Shown: positions 10,680 through 21,322, counted from the stretch's first letter. The stretch is DNA of 48,969 nt from Bacillus badius NBRC 15713 (GCF_001591605.1 NZ_BCVF01000032.1:1-48969); one strand, 5' to 3'. Notes: generated from the sequence alone by a model not told the origin. Program-made: numbers and translations.

Positions 10680-11450
10680 TTGCTATTCGATACACATGTT
10701 CATTTAAATGCGGAGCAATATAAAGAAGATATAGAAGAAGTGATCGGGCGGGCTCAAGAAGCAGGGGTAGAAAACATGGTCGTTGTCGGCTTTGACCGTC
10801 CGACGATTGAGAAAGCAATGGAGCTCATTGAAAAGTATGACTTTTTGTATGCCAGTGTCGGCTGGCATCCGGTGGACGCGATTGATATGCAAGATGAGGA
10901 TCTTGCTTGGCTGGAAGAACTGGCGGCGCATCCGAAAGTCGTAGCTTTAGGGGAGATGGGGCTTGACTACCACTGGGATAAGTCACCTGCCGATATTCAA
11001 AAAGAAGTATTCCGCAAGCAAATCCGCCTCGCCAAAAAAGTTAAGCTGCCGATCATTATTCACAATCGGGAAGCGACACAGGACATCGTTGACATCCTAA
11101 AAGCAGAGGGAGCAGAAGAAGTCGGCGGAATTATGCATTCTTTCAGCGGCAGCGTGGAAACAGCTCATGAATGTATCGGCATGAATTTTTACATTTCGCT
11201 TGGCGGACCCGTCACATTTAAAAATGCGAAAAAGCCGAAAGAGGTGGCTGCTGCTGTTCCTCTCGATAAGCTGCTCATTGAAACGGATTGTCCTTATTTG
11301 ACGCCGCATCCATATCGCGGCAAGCGCAATGAACCGGCTTATGTGAAGCTGGTGGCAGAACAAATTGCTGAGCTAAAGGGCTTGGACTACGAAGAAGTAG
11401 CCAGCGCTACAACTGAAAATGCCCGTCAGCTTTTTCGCATCGGGCAGTGA
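10680..11450 (+). CDS. tatD: TatD family metal-dependent deoxyribonuclease
   Basis: TIM-barrel amidohydrolase-fold nuclease (YabD, 256 aa). Metal ligands are visible as FDTHVHLN at the N-terminus, GEMGLDYHW with its Glu, IIHNRE, MHSFSGS and IETDCPYLTPHP. Proposed role is 3'-5' DNA or RNA exonuclease in repair. The TTG at 10680 gives LLFDTHVH, the usual family start, nine bases after AGAAAGG; the ATG at 10671 directly abuts that site. In B. subtilis yabE follows, but here rnmV comes directly next. Confidence 0.93.
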   Translation: MLFDTHVHLNAEQYKEDIEEVIGRAQEAGVENMVVVGFDRPTIEKAMELIEKYDFLYASVGWHPVDAIDMQDEDLAWLEELAAHPKVVALGEMGLDYHWDKSPADIQKEVFRKQIRLAKKVKLPIIIHNREATQDIVDILKAEGAEEVGGIMHSFSGSVETAHECIGMNFYISLGGPVTFKNAKKPKEVAAAVPLDKLLIETDCPYLTPHPYRGKRNEPAYVKLVAEQIAELKGLDYEEVASATTENARQLFRIGQ

Positions 11451-11458
11451 GGGCTCCG

Positions 11459-12891
<1,433 letters not shown>

Positions 12892-13014
12892 ATTGAGGAT
12901 CGCTGGGGTGGCTGATTTCCACTCCAGTCTCTTCTCTCTGCGTTCTTGAAACAAACCAAGAATCAAAAGAGGTTCGGCGCAACACCTTTCCGGCCGCCCG
13001 TGATTGACAAACTG

Positions 13015-13062
13015 AGAACGGTCCTTCAGCCAAAGAATGGCTGAAGGACCGTTCTTTTTTGT
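13015..13062 (+). terminator. Terminator after rsmA
   Basis: A perfect 18-bp stem (13015-13032 with 13038-13055) with a 5-base loop is followed by TTTTTTGTTTTT. It lies 123 bases after the rsmA stop; no gene is visible in between. Confidence 0.9.
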
Positions 13063-13107
13063 TTTTCTCCCATTGCAGATTGGCATTCCCCAATTCCGGG
13101 CCTTTTG

Positions 13108-13116
13108 CATAAGATA
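13108..13116 (+). promoter_or_regulatory. Sigma-K type -10 element before yabG
   Basis: CATAAGATA matches the sigma-K -10 consensus CATANNNTA. No clear -35 was found at the right distance. yabG is a sigma-K gene in B. subtilis, and the predicted transcript would start about 28 bases before the chosen yabG start. Confidence 0.45.
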
Positions 13117-13149
13117 ATCGGAAGAGTAAAAATTAACGGGGATGATCAC

Positions 13150-14028
13150 ATGGTGATTCGTATTAATTCTATTGTCAGCCGCCCATCTTATGGGAATGAC
13201 ATACTGTTTCGGGTCATGGAGATTAAAGACACGGAGGAAGGCCAAATTGCTATTTTGTCGGGAGAGGACTATAGGCTGATCGCAGACGCCCCATTCTCCG
13301 ATTTATTAGAAGTCGGACCTGATGAGCAGCAAAAAATGACGCGGGATACGAGAATGCGTGAAGAGCAGTCGCTGCATCTGTTCAGGCAAGAGCTGGAGCT
13401 AATCAAGGAAAGACAGGAATATCGAGCTACAAAATGCTATCGGAATGAAAATGATGTTTTTCAGATACCAGGCAGGGTTCTTCACATGGACGGCGATCCT
13501 AATTATTTAAAAAAGTGTTTAGACGCCTATGAAAAAATAGGTCTTCCGGTTTATGGCGTGCACTGTCTGGAAGAAGAAATGCCTAAGAAAATTTCCTCAT
13601 TAATCGACGAATATCGCCCGGATATATTAGTCATTACCGGGCATGACTCTTATTCAAAAGTAAAAGGAAGCAAATCAGATATAAACGCTTACCGCCACTC
13701 TAAATATTTCGTGCAAACGGTCCGGCTGGCGAGGAAAAAGATTCCGCACTTAGACCAGCTCGTTATTTTTGCAGGCGCCTGCCAGTCTCACTTCGAGTCT
13801 TTAATCCGGTCGGGCGCCAATTTTGCCAGCTCGCCCTTTCGTGTGAATATTCATGCTCTTGACCCGGTGTATATCTCCTCGAAGATCGGTTTTACACCGT
13901 TCAGTGAAATGGTGGATGTCAGAGAAGTACTTAGAAATACATTAACGGGCAACAAGGGGCTTGGAGGAATTGAAACAAAGGGAGTTCTCCGGCTCGGCAT
14001 GCCTTTTCAACAAACAGAAGAAGAATAA
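13150..14028 (+). CDS. yabG: Sporulation-specific protease YabG
   Basis: Cysteine protease active in late sporulation that processes coat and other spore proteins (SpoIVA, SafA and others in B. subtilis) before cross-linking by Tgl. The 292-residue protein contains the conserved blocks VITGHDSYSK, NAYRHSKYFV, FAGACQSHFESLIRSGA (with the probable catalytic Cys and His) and FASSPFRVNIHALDPVY. The ATG at 13150 follows GGGGATGA; longer in-frame starts precede the predicted transcription start. Probably mother-cell expressed from a sigma-K promoter. Confidence 0.94.
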   Translation: MVIRINSIVSRPSYGNDILFRVMEIKDTEEGQIAILSGEDYRLIADAPFSDLLEVGPDEQQKMTRDTRMREEQSLHLFRQELELIKERQEYRATKCYRNENDVFQIPGRVLHMDGDPNYLKKCLDAYEKIGLPVYGVHCLEEEMPKKISSLIDEYRPDILVITGHDSYSKVKGSKSDINAYRHSKYFVQTVRLARKKIPHLDQLVIFAGACQSHFESLIRSGANFASSPFRVNIHALDPVYISSKIGFTPFSEMVDVREVLRNTLTGNKGLGGIETKGVLRLGMPFQQTEEE

Positions 14029-14120
14029 TGGACGCAAAGAATAATTTTGTCATGGTTATTGGATTATTGGGAACGCTAAAAATATGATGAAAAAAGCAGG
14101 TTTTTGTAAAATAAAAAACG

Positions 14121-14150
14121 TTGACAAAAGGGGCTGCAGATTGATAAAAT
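14121..14150 (+). promoter_or_regulatory. veg promoter P1 (sigma-A)
   Basis: TTGACA (14121-14126) and TAAAAT (14145-14150) are separated by 18 bases, with TGA before the -10. Confidence 0.7.
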
Positions 14151-14161
14151 ATTTTATTTAT

Positions 14162-14190
14162 TTGACTTGCTATTTAAATCATGTTATCAT
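14162..14190 (+). promoter_or_regulatory. veg promoter P2 (sigma-A)
   Basis: TTGACT (14162-14167) and TATCAT (14185-14190) are separated by 17 bases, and the veg start is 23 bases further. Together with P1 this reproduces the tandem-promoter arrangement described for B. subtilis veg. Confidence 0.75.
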
Positions 14191-14212
14191 AAAAATAGTG
14201 AGGTGGAAGCGG

Positions 14213-14467
14213 ATGCCAAAAACATTAGCCGACATTAAGAAATCTCTTGACTCCAACCTGGGAAAAAGACTTTTGTTGAAAGCAAATGGAGGACGCCGTA
14301 AAACGATCGAGCGATCCGGGGTTCTTGCTGAAACATATCAAGCTGTCTTTGTAGTGGAGCTGGATCAAGAGGAAAACGCGTTCGAAAGAGTGTCATACAG
14401 CTATGCAGATGTATTGACAGAAACAGTAGAATTGACATTTGAAGATGCAGCAGGAAGTGCCGTTTAA
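14213..14467 (+). CDS. veg: Veg protein
   Basis: Short SH3-like fold protein (84 aa) expressed very strongly in vegetative cells; in B. subtilis it promotes biofilm formation through antagonism of SinR and affects spore outgrowth. [28 protein letters not shown] and SGVLAETY are the family hallmarks. ATG at 14213 after GAGGTGGA; an upstream in-frame ATG at 14084 lies before the promoters. It has its own terminator. Confidence 0.94.
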   Translation: MPKTLADIKKSLDSNLGKRLLLKANGGRRKTIERSGVLAETYQAVFVVELDQEENAFERVSYSYADVLTETVELTFEDAAGSAV

Positions 14468-14471
14468 TTTT

Positions 14472-14501
14472 GCAGTAAACCACATTGTTTACTGCTTTTT
14501 T
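14472..14501 (+). terminator. veg terminator
   Basis: GCAGTAAAC (14472-14480) pairs with GTTTACTGC (14487-14495) around a 6-base loop, followed by TTTTTT. Confidence 0.9.
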
Positions 14502-14650
14502 ATTTGAAAAGAAAGTCCGGCTTGTTCGAAAGATGGTTGTCTGAAGGAGCCGATCAGGGCAACTTCACTTTTTCTGGTTCCCTTCATTTTCCGCTAATCG
14601 TTTTAAACTGGCTGGTTAAGCTATGAATAGCGGCAAAAGGAGGGCAACCA

Positions 14651-14827
14651 ATGGGCAGAAGAAGAGGGATTATGTCTGGCCAATTGAAAGAAGAGCTTGC
14701 GAAAGAGTTAGGTTTTTATGACACGGTTCAACGAGAAGGCTGGGGCGGCATTACAGCCCGAGATGCTGGTAACATGGTGAAACGAGCAATTGAACTTGCA
14801 GAAAACCAGCTTGTCAACAAGCGCTGA
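14651..14827 (+). CDS. sspF: Small acid-soluble spore protein SspF (alpha/beta type family)
   Basis: A 58-residue gene too short for routine ORF calling. The protein begins [10 protein letters not shown], continues with [15 protein letters not shown], and has the SASP signature [17 protein letters not shown]. SspF belongs to the alpha/beta SASP family, which coats spore DNA and protects it; a role for SspF itself is less well defined. AAAAGGAGGG precedes ATG by a short gap. Position between veg and ispE is conserved. The 183 bases upstream hold no convincing sigma-G promoter that I could see, although sigma-G control is expected. Confidence 0.93.
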   Translation: MGRRRGIMSGQLKEELAKELGFYDTVQREGWGGITARDAGNMVKRAIELAENQLVNKR

Positions 14828-14859
14828 CACTGTAGCTGACTTCTAACTAAAAAGCCGCT

Positions 14860-14890
14860 AAGGGATCCGGGGAAACCCGGATCCCTTTTT
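14860..14890 (+). terminator. sspF terminator
   Basis: AAGGGATCCGGG (14860-14871) pairs perfectly with CCCGGATCCCTT (14876-14887) around GAAA, followed by TTT. Confidence 0.92.
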
Positions 14891-14943
14891 GTGTAGAAAT
14901 TTGTTCCATCATGCATCATATTTACAACTCCTAATGGACTTTG

Positions 14944-14952
14944 TGATAAAAT
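14944..14952 (+). promoter_or_regulatory. Extended -10 promoter of ispE
   Basis: TGA directly precedes TAAAAT (14947-14952). No good -35 is at 16-18 bases (a TTTACA lies a little too far upstream). Confidence 0.5.
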
Positions 14953-14990
14953 AAGCTAAACTGTATTGTGCGCAAAGTAGGTGGCTTATT

Positions 14991-15860
14991 GTGAAGATAA
15001 TGATGAAAGCACCAGCGAAAATTAATTTAACGCTAGATGTGCTGCATAAACGTGCGGATGGATATCATGAGGTTGAAATGATCATGACGACAGTTGATCT
15101 TGCAGACCGTATTGAACTAGAACCGCTTAAAAAAGATGAAATCAAAATCATCTCCCATAATCGCTTCGTTCCCGATGACAAGCGTAATTTAGCTTATCAG
15201 GCAGCTATGCTGCTGAAAGAAAGATATGGCATCCGCTCCGGTGTGTCGATCGGCATTGAAAAAGTGATTCCAGTAGCAGCTGGTTTGGCGGGAGGCAGCA
15301 GCGACGCCGCTGCGACCTTAAAAGGATTAAACAAACTTTGGAATCTGGGGCTCAGTTTAGATGAACTGGCGGAAATCGGAGCAGAAATCGGATCGGATGT
15401 TTCTTTTTGCGTGTATGGCGGGACTGCTCTCGCTACCGGGCGCGGAGAAAAAATACAGCATCTGCCGTCGCCCCCGAATTGTTGGGTGGTTTTGGCCAAG
15501 CCGACGATTGGTGTTTCCACAGCGGAAGTGTATAAGAACTTGAAAATTAACGGACTCCGTCATCCGGATACCCGGGCGATGATGGCTGCCATTGAAACGA
15601 AAAATTACGATGAAATGTGCGCACACCTTGGCAATGTCCTTGAGTCCGTCACACTAAAGCTCTACCCGGAAGTGGCCCAAATTAAAGAGCAGATGGAGCG
15701 GTTCGGCGCAGACGCCGTATTGATGAGCGGAAGCGGCCCGACTGTATTCGGCCTGATGCGGCATGACTCCAGAATGCACCGGGTTTGCAACGGATTAAGA
15801 GGCTTTTGTGATCAGGTATATGCAGTCCGGCTGTTAGGAGAAGGGATGCCTATTGATTGA
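14991..15860 (+). CDS. ispE: 4-diphosphocytidyl-2-C-methyl-D-erythritol kinase
   Basis: GHMP kinase of the MEP isoprenoid pathway that phosphorylates CDP-ME at the 2-hydroxyl. In the 289-residue protein the ATP loop is [17 protein letters not shown] near residue 90, the N-terminal [12 protein letters not shown] is conserved, and [11 protein letters not shown] near residue 245 is GHMP motif 3. GTG start after AGGTGG at a six-base spacing. The next gene, purR, begins 67 bases downstream. Confidence 0.96.
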   Translation: MKIMMKAPAKINLTLDVLHKRADGYHEVEMIMTTVDLADRIELEPLKKDEIKIISHNRFVPDDKRNLAYQAAMLLKERYGIRSGVSIGIEKVIPVAAGLAGGSSDAAATLKGLNKLWNLGLSLDELAEIGAEIGSDVSFCVYGGTALATGRGEKIQHLPSPPNCWVVLAKPTIGVSTAEVYKNLKINGLRHPDTRAMMAAIETKNYDEMCAHLGNVLESVTLKLYPEVAQIKEQMERFGADAVLMSGSGPTVFGLMRHDSRMHRVCNGLRGFCDQVYAVRLLGEGMPID

Positions 15861-15927
15861 ATCCGTATATTAAGATATATTTAAAAATAAATATTCGGAT
15901 TTACTCTTTAGGAGGGTAGAACAAAAG

Positions 15928-16761
15928 ATGAAGTTTCGTCGAAGTGAACGGTTAATTGATATGACGCATTATTTACTCGAGCATCCGCAGCAGCTGGTTT
16001 CACTGACTTTTTTTGCTGAACGGTACGGATCGGCCAAGTCATCGATCAGTGAGGATTTATCTATTGTCAAAGAAACATTTGAACAGCGCGGTATCGGCTC
16101 GCTTCAAACGATTCCAGGAGCTGCTGGCGGTGTGAAATATTTTCCAAAGGTTGGCGAGATGGAGGCACGGCAGTTTATCGCCGACCTTTGTGAGCAAATT
16201 GAAAATCCGGAAAGGCTTCTTCCCGGCGGCTATTTGTACATGATGGATTTACTGGGCCATCCCCAGGTGATCCATCAAGTTGGCAAGCTCCTTGCCTCCG
16301 CCTATGCCGGAATGGACATTGATGCGATTATGACAGTTGCTACTAAAGGGATTCCTATTGCTCATGCAATTGCCTCCCACTTAAATGTGCCCGTCGTCGT
16401 CGTACGCAGGGACAGTAAGGTAACGGAAGGCCCGACAGTCAGCATTAACTATGTGTCCGGGTCCACGAAGCGGATACAGACCATGGTGCTGGCCAAGCGC
16501 AGCTTGAAGGAAGGCTCCAAAGTACTGCTCGTAGATGATTTTATGAAAGCAGGCGGAACCATTAACGGAATGATTAGCCTGCTCGCCGAGTTTAATGCCT
16601 CCGTAGCTGGAATTGCGGTATTAGTGGAAGCTGAGCATGATGAAGAACGTCTTGTAGAAGACTACATATCGCTTGTTAAGCTGCAAGATGTCAACGTTCG
16701 CACGTCTGCTATATCTGTAGTAGAAGGGAATTATTTCTCTAAAAATATACAGTTTTCATAA
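15928..16761 (+). CDS. purR: Purine operon repressor PurR
   Basis: Represses pur genes when PRPP is low. The 277-residue protein has an N-terminal winged helix (about residues 1-75) and a phosphoribosyltransferase-like domain with the PRPP motif LLVDDFMKAGGTING near residues 203-217. It is a Gram-positive regulator unrelated to E. coli PurR. ATG after TTAGGAGGG. Co-located with ridA, which follows 12 bases later. Confidence 0.96.
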   Translation: MKFRRSERLIDMTHYLLEHPQQLVSLTFFAERYGSAKSSISEDLSIVKETFEQRGIGSLQTIPGAAGGVKYFPKVGEMEARQFIADLCEQIENPERLLPGGYLYMMDLLGHPQVIHQVGKLLASAYAGMDIDAIMTVATKGIPIAHAIASHLNVPVVVVRRDSKVTEGPTVSINYVSGSTKRIQTMVLAKRSLKEGSKVLLVDDFMKAGGTINGMISLLAEFNASVAGIAVLVEAEHDEERLVEDYISLVKLQDVNVRTSAISVVEGNYFSKNIQFS

Positions 16762-16773
16762 GGAGAGGGTAGA

Positions 16774-17148
16774 ATGAAAGTAGTAGCGACTAATCAAGCA
16801 CCAGCGGCCATTGGACCGTATTCTCAAGGCATCATTGTCAATAACTTGTTTTATAGCTCTGGACAAATCCCGTTGACACCTGCAGGGGAACTAATTGACG
16901 GTGATGTGACAGAACAAACCCATCAAGTATTTAAGAATCTGCAGGCTGTCCTGGCTGAAGCCGGCGCTTCACTTGATACCGTGGCAAAGGCTACTGTTTT
17001 CATTGCTGATATGAACGAATTTGCAGCTGTGAATGAGGTGTACAGCCAGTATTTTGGCGAACATAAACCAGCCCGCTCTTGTGTGGAAGTGGCAAGACTT
17101 CCAAAAGACGTGAAGGTTGAGATTGAAGTGATCGCACTCGTGAAATAA
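16774..17148 (+). CDS. ridA: RidA family 2-iminobutanoate/2-iminopropanoate deaminase (YabJ)
   Basis: Hydrolyses reactive enamine and imine intermediates from threonine dehydratase and other PLP enzymes; the B. subtilis homologue YabJ was first linked to purine regulation. The 124-residue protein contains AIGPYSQGI near residue 13, the catalytic Arg in [10 protein letters not shown] near residue 105 and the C-terminal VEIEVIALV. It is in operon with purR, with AAGGAGAGGG before ATG. Confidence 0.95.
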   Translation: MKVVATNQAPAAIGPYSQGIIVNNLFYSSGQIPLTPAGELIDGDVTEQTHQVFKNLQAVLAEAGASLDTVAKATVFIADMNEFAAVNEVYSQYFGEHKPARSCVEVARLPKDVKVEIEVIALVK

Positions 17149-17172
17149 TCGCCAGTATCGGTTTGTCGGCAA

Positions 17173-17210
17173 AAGGGGTTCGGAAGGTTCTTATTCCGAA
17201 TTCCTTTTTT
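17173..17210 (+). terminator. purR-ridA terminator
   Basis: A 13-bp stem (17173-17185 with 17194-17206, two G-T wobbles) is followed by TTTT. The stem and flanks are nearly identical to the rsmI terminator at 7688-7735. Confidence 0.88.
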
Positions 17211-17371
17211 ATTTTGTTTTATTTCAAGAGCGCAGAAAAAATAACCAATCCCTCCAAGCTCATGGGCCGGGCACCTCTAAACCCTTCCCTCCTTTGGCTC
17301 CCTCGGTCTTCAAACAGGTGCGGCTGTAAGTCTGTCCTATTCCTGTGAATCCTGCTGATTGAAATGAAGGG

Positions 17372-17432
17372 CACGAAGACTCCTGCGGGCTCACCGCCCG
17401 CCCTGCGGAAAGCGAAGCGCCTGGAAGACAAA
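17372..17432. repeat. GC-rich dispersed-type intergenic repeat
   Basis: The block starts GAAGACTCCTGCGGG and ends GGAAAGCGAAGCGCCTGGAA, a wording I recognise from intergenic repeats scattered in several Bacillus-group genomes. GCGGGC (17385-17390) pairs with GCCCGC (17396-17401). It appears truncated. The 428-base gap from 17149 to 17576 otherwise holds the ridA terminator, an anonymous 150-base stretch with nothing I can name, and the spoVG promoter. Confidence 0.55.
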
Positions 17433-17505
17433 TCAGCCATCCCTCCGGCCATAGGCAGGATAAAAAGAATCTTCTTAAAATAAAGTAAATTTTTTTCAAA
17501 AAAAA

Positions 17506-17532
17506 GAAGGAATATTTTAAATATTATTGAAT
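17506..17532 (+). promoter_or_regulatory. Sigma-H promoter of spoVG
   Basis: GAAGGAATA (17506-17514) and ATTGAAT (17526-17532) match the sigma-H consensus RNAGGAWWW / RNNGAAT with an 11-base gap. spoVG is a classic sigma-H target. The very A+T-rich sequence upstream is typical of AbrB-bound promoters. Confidence 0.85.
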
Positions 17533-17576
17533 AGTTAGTTTAGGCTTTTTATATAGGGGAAAAAGGGGTGAACAGA

Positions 17577-17870
17577 ATGGAAGTAACTGATGTGAGACTA
17601 CGACGTGTCAATACGGATGGCCGCATGAGAGCGATTGCTTCTATTACGCTGGACAATGAATTCGTTATTCATGATATCCGCGTAATCGATGGCAATAATG
17701 GCTTATTTGTAGCAATGCCGAGCAAACGTACGCCAGATGGCGAATTTCGTGACATTGCCCATCCAATCAACTCCAACACACGCGGTAAAATCCAAGATGC
17801 TGTTTTAGCTGAGTATCACCGTCTAGGGGAATTGGAAGAAGTGGAACTGGAAGAAGCAGGAGCTTCATAA
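17577..17870 (+). CDS. spoVG: Septation/sporulation RNA-binding protein SpoVG
   Basis: Small protein (97 aa) that binds nucleic acid; in B. subtilis it acts in sporulation, septation and translational control of spo0E. The start [20 protein letters not shown] and [19 protein letters not shown] are almost unchanged from B. subtilis. The acidic C-terminus is variable. ATG at 17577 after AAAGGGGTG; the GTG at 17568 within that site is rejected. Controlled by sigma-H. Confidence 0.96.
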   Translation: MEVTDVRLRRVNTDGRMRAIASITLDNEFVIHDIRVIDGNNGLFVAMPSKRTPDGEFRDIAHPINSNTRGKIQDAVLAEYHRLGELEEVELEEAGAS

Positions 17871-17883
17871 ATTTAAGCGCAAC

Positions 17884-17915
17884 AAGAGCCTACTTCATAT
17901 GTATGGCTCTTTTTT
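17884..17915 (+). terminator. spoVG terminator
   Basis: AAGAGCC (17884-17890) pairs with GGCTCTT (17905-17911), with an internal CATATG in the loop, followed by TTTT. Confidence 0.85.
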
Positions 17916-17999
17916 AATTGAAAAAATCCCCAAGTTTCTCCTCTAATTGTCTAGTTTGGAATTTTCTTTCTTTTCTCCCTTTTTATTTATAGCTGATTC

Positions 18000-18023
18000 A
18001 ATGACAAAAATTTGTCATTTTTT
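18000..18023 (+). terminator. Second hairpin between spoVG and glmU
   Basis: AATGACAAA (18000-18008) pairs with TTTGTCATT (18011-18019), followed by T residues to 18023. It lies just upstream of the glmU promoter and may insulate glmU from spoVG read-through. Confidence 0.55.
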
Positions 18024-18031
18024 AAGCTGTC

Positions 18032-18060
18032 TTGAAATAAGAGACCTTTTAAGATATAGT
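18032..18060 (+). promoter_or_regulatory. glmU promoter (sigma-A)
   Basis: TTGAAA (18032-18037) and TATAGT (18055-18060) with a 17-base spacer, 34 bases before the glmU start. Confidence 0.75.
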
Positions 18061-18093
18061 CAATAAGGATAAAAGGTTATAGGGGGACCCTCA

Positions 18094-19467
18094 ATGACGA
18101 ATATTTATGCTGTCATTCTTGCAGCAGGCAAAGGCACTCGAATGAAATCCAAGCTTTACAAAGTGCTGCACCCTGTATGCGGTAAACCGATGGTAGAGCA
18201 TGTAATTGATCAAATATCCGATTTACATACACATAAAATTGTGACGATTGTTGGCCATGGCGCAGAAAAAGTCAAAGGCTATCTTGGCGAAAAAAGCGAA
18301 TTTGCTTTGCAGGAAGAACAACTGGGCACCGCCCATGCAGTGATGCAGGCAGAAGCAATTCTTGGAGAAGAAGACGGCTGCACACTTGTTGTCTGCGGCG
18401 ATACACCGCTTATCAAGTCTTCTACTATGGAAAAGCTTGTAAACTATCACCAAGAGCAGCAAGCGAAAGCAACGATTTTGACGGCGTATACAGAGACGCC
18501 TGACGGCTATGGACGGATCATCCGCAATGAACAGGGAATGGTCGAGAAAATCGTTGAGCATAAAGATGCAACGGCTGAAGAACGTCAAGTAAAAGAAATT
18601 AATACAGGTACGTATTGCTTTGATAACCGTTATTTATTCGACACCTTGAAAAAGGTTTCCAATGACAACGCCCAAGGCGAATACTATTTGCCGGATGTCA
18701 TTGAAATTCTTAAGAAGGCTGGAGAAAAAGTAGCAGCTTATCAGACAGAAGACTTTAATGAAACGTTAGGCGTCAATGACCGTGTGGCTCTAAGCCAGGC
18801 GGAGAAGATTATGCGTGACCGCGTGAATGAGCAGCATATGCGCAACGGCGTAACGCTCATTAGCCCGGAAAATACTTTTATTGGTCCGGATGTGGTGATC
18901 GGTTCGGATACGGTGATCCATCCAGGAACGGTGCTATCAGGAAACACGACGATCGGCGCCGGCTGCGAAATTGGCCCGAACAGTGAAATCAACAACTGCC
19001 AAGTAGGCGATGAAACCGTTATTCGCCACTCTGTAGCTGCTGATAGTGAAATCGGTGCACGCGTAGCGATCGGCCCGTTTGCTCACATCCGTCCGGCTTC
19101 TGAGATCGGCGACGAAGCAAAGATTGGCAACTTTGTTGAAATTAAAAAGACTGTTTTCGGCAAAGGCAGCAAAGCTTCTCATTTAAGCTATATCGGAGAT
19201 GCGGAAGTAGGCAGCGGGGTTAATCTTGGCTGCGGCTCGATCACTGTGAATTATGATGGCAAAAATAAATTTTTAACCAAAATTGAAGACGACGTGTTCA
19301 TCGGCTGTAACTCCAATCTAGTCGCTCCGGTGACGGTAGGCAAGGGAGCATATGTGGCAGCAGGTTCGACTATTACTGACGACGTACCTGGAGAGGCGTT
19401 ATCTATTGCCCGTGCCCGTCAAGTAAATAAAGAAAATTATGTAGAAAAATTAAATTTTAAAAAATAA
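18094..19467 (+). CDS. glmU: Bifunctional UDP-GlcNAc pyrophosphorylase / GlcN-1-P acetyltransferase
   Basis: Makes UDP-GlcNAc, the precursor of peptidoglycan and teichoic acids. In the 457-residue protein the uridylyltransferase domain begins with [18 protein letters not shown] near residue 10 and includes VVCGDTPLI near 102; the C-terminal half is a left-handed beta-helix of hexapeptide repeats with the acetyltransferase residues in NFVEIKK and SHLSYIGDA. Also called gcaD. ATG after GGGGGACC. Likely cotranscribed with prs, 16 bases downstream. Confidence 0.97.
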   Translation: MTNIYAVILAAGKGTRMKSKLYKVLHPVCGKPMVEHVIDQISDLHTHKIVTIVGHGAEKVKGYLGEKSEFALQEEQLGTAHAVMQAEAILGEEDGCTLVVCGDTPLIKSSTMEKLVNYHQEQQAKATILTAYTETPDGYGRIIRNEQGMVEKIVEHKDATAEERQVKEINTGTYCFDNRYLFDTLKKVSNDNAQGEYYLPDVIEILKKAGEKVAAYQTEDFNETLGVNDRVALSQAEKIMRDRVNEQHMRNGVTLISPENTFIGPDVVIGSDTVIHPGTVLSGNTTIGAGCEIGPNSEINNCQVGDETVIRHSVAADSEIGARVAIGPFAHIRPASEIGDEAKIGNFVEIKKTVFGKGSKASHLSYIGDAEVGSGVNLGCGSITVNYDGKNKFLTKIEDDVFIGCNSNLVAPVTVGKGAYVAAGSTITDDVPGEALSIARARQVNKENYVEKLNFKK

Positions 19468-19483
19468 AGGCGGAGGTCCACCC

Positions 19484-20443
19484 ATGCATAATCAGTATTT
19501 AGATCCGAAATTGAAACTCTTTTCCCTTAATTCCAACCGAAAACTTGCGGAAGAAATCGCTGAAATCATCGGTGTAGAATTAGAGAAGTGTTCCGTAAAG
19601 CGTTTTAGTGACGGAGAGATACAAATTAACATTGAAGAAAGTATTCGCGGCTGCGATGTATATGTCGTTCAATCGACAAGCGCGCCAGTTAATGAAAACT
19701 TAATGGAAATGCTTATTATGATTGATGCTCTAAAGAGAGCCTCTGCTAAAACAATTAATATCGTTATTCCTTATTACGGTTATGCACGTCAGGACCGCAA
19801 AGCCCGCGCCCGTGAACCAATCACCGCTAAATTGGTAGCCAATTTGCTTGAAACTGCAGGAGCAACCCGTGTGATTACACTTGATCTGCATGCACCGCAA
19901 AGTCAAGGATTCTTTGATATTCCAATAGATCATTTAATGGGTGTGCCAATTCTGTCTGATTATTTCAAAGGAAAAAATTTCAGCGGAGAAGACATTGTTA
20001 TCGTTTCACCTGACCATGGCGGAGTTACGCGCGCCCGTAAAATGGCTGACCGCTTAAAAGCGCCGATTGCCATTATTGATAAGCGCCGTCCAAGACCAAA
20101 TGTAGCTGAAGTAATGAATATTGTCGGTAACATCGACGGCAAAATTGCCATTTTAATTGATGATATCATTGATACAGCTGGCACGATCACACTTGCGGCT
20201 AACGCCCTCGTTGAAAACGGAGCGAAGGAAGTGTATGCATCTTGTACGCATCCTGTACTTTCAGGCCCGGCCATCGAGCGCATTCAAAACTCTAATATTA
20301 AAGAGCTTGTCATTACCAACTCCATTGCTCTTCCTGAAGAGAAAAAGACTGATAAAATCGTTGAACTGTCTATTGCTCCTTTAATCAGTGAAGCAATTAT
20401 CCGCGTGCATGAAGAGCAATCTGTCAGCACACTATTTGATTAA
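19484..20443 (+). CDS. prs: Ribose-phosphate pyrophosphokinase
   Basis: Makes PRPP from ribose 5-phosphate and ATP, feeding purine, pyrimidine, histidine and NAD synthesis. The 319-residue protein includes [20 protein letters not shown] (residues ~100-119) with the flexible ATP loop, [13 protein letters not shown] with its His, the catalytic-loop sequence IDKRRPRPN, and the PRPP-binding loop [12 protein letters not shown]. Start ATG after GGCGGAGG. PRPP is also the effector of PurR encoded nearby. Confidence 0.97.
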   Translation: MHNQYLDPKLKLFSLNSNRKLAEEIAEIIGVELEKCSVKRFSDGEIQINIEESIRGCDVYVVQSTSAPVNENLMEMLIMIDALKRASAKTINIVIPYYGYARQDRKARAREPITAKLVANLLETAGATRVITLDLHAPQSQGFFDIPIDHLMGVPILSDYFKGKNFSGEDIVIVSPDHGGVTRARKMADRLKAPIAIIDKRRPRPNVAEVMNIVGNIDGKIAILIDDIIDTAGTITLAANALVENGAKEVYASCTHPVLSGPAIERIQNSNIKELVITNSIALPEEKKTDKIVELSIAPLISEAIIRVHEEQSVSTLFD

Positions 20444-20476
20444 TAGAAAAGCGGCAGGACTGCCTTTGCACGAACA

Positions 20477-20531
20477 AAATAGCCTTCCCTCGAAAAAGCC
20501 CATATGACGGCTTCAAGAGGGAAGGCTATTT
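20477..20531 (+). terminator. Long stem-loop after prs
   Basis: A perfect 15-bp arm (20477-20491 with 20517-20531) encloses an inner AAGCC/GGCTT stem. No T-tract follows except the TTT at the stem end, so it may stabilise the 3' end as well as terminate. Confidence 0.6.
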
Positions 20532-20573
20532 CCGTATGTGTTTAGAGAGAAGCGCTTGCCTGATCTTTTTCAT

Positions 20574-20599
20574 GTTTATTTAGCAAGCAATGAGGGAAT
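20574..20599 (+). promoter_or_regulatory. Sigma-B type promoter of ctc
   Basis: GTTTAT (20574-20579) and GGGAAT (20594-20599) are separated by 14 bases and each differ by one base from the sigma-B consensus GTTTAA / GGGTAT. B. subtilis ctc is a reference sigma-B gene. Confidence 0.6.
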
Positions 20600-20658
20600 A
20601 GATGAATAAGACCAGATTTTCAGACAGAGATCATAATACAGGAAGGTGAGTTTCTCTA

Positions 20659-21285
20659 ATGAATGCAGTACTTGAAGCAAAACAACGCAATCAATTTCAA
20701 AGGTCTGCCAAAACGGAACTTCGTGAAAATGGAAATTTCCCTGCTGTTGTTTATGGAAAAGATGTCGAGGCAAAATCTATTTTCATCAATGAAGGAGAGT
20801 TCTTCAGAGTCATAAAAGAGGTGGGCCGCAACGGCGTCATTTCTTTAACAGTAGATGGAAAAAAACAAAATGTGGTTTTACATGATTACCAGCAAGATCC
20901 AATAAAAAATGACATTGTCCATGCTGATTTTCTAGCGGTAGATTTATCATCCGAAATCACCTCCAATGTTCGGGTTGATTTGGAAGGAGAAGCCGCCGGA
21001 GCAACAGAAGGCGGTGTAGTGCAGCAACCGCTGTTTGAGATCTCGGTAACGGCAAAGGTAAGCGAGTTTCCGGAAAATATAAAAGTAGACATTTCCAACT
21101 TAGCTATCGGCGACAGTCTGTCTGTGGGCGATATTCGCGGCAGCCAGCCGTTCACCATCAACCATGAGGATGATGAAGTGATTGTATCTATCCTTGCTCC
21201 GCGTGTAGAGGAAGAGCCAGAGGAAAGCGATGCGGGCGAGTCGGAAGCAGGCAAGGAGCCGGAAGAAGCGAAAGAGGAAGAATAA
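20659..21285 (+). CDS. ctc: General stress protein Ctc, ribosomal protein bL25 family
   Basis: Binds 5S rRNA in the 50S subunit, with a role under stress. The 208-residue long form has the L25 N-terminal domain (residues 1-90, e.g. LRENGNFPAVVYGKD), a C-terminal TL5/Ctc beta-barrel (about 95-185), and a very acidic tail rich in Glu after residue 187. ATG after GGAAGGTGA. Preceded by a sigma-B type promoter; followed by its own terminator. Confidence 0.96.
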   Translation: MNAVLEAKQRNQFQRSAKTELRENGNFPAVVYGKDVEAKSIFINEGEFFRVIKEVGRNGVISLTVDGKKQNVVLHDYQQDPIKNDIVHADFLAVDLSSEITSNVRVDLEGEAAGATEGGVVQQPLFEISVTAKVSEFPENIKVDISNLAIGDSLSVGDIRGSQPFTINHEDDEVIVSILAPRVEEEPEESDAGESEAGKEPEEAKEEE

Positions 21286-21291
21286 TATAAC

Positions 21292-21322
21292 AAACGGCCC
21301 ATTTAACATGGGCCGTTTTTTT
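21292..21322 (+). terminator. ctc terminator
   Basis: AAACGGCCCAT (21292-21302) pairs perfectly with ATGGGCCGTTT (21308-21318), followed by more T. Confidence 0.93.

Noticed and set aside
13105-13149. Longer yabG starting at TTG 13105
   Set aside because: No ribosome site and it lies before or within the predicted sigma-K -10 element.
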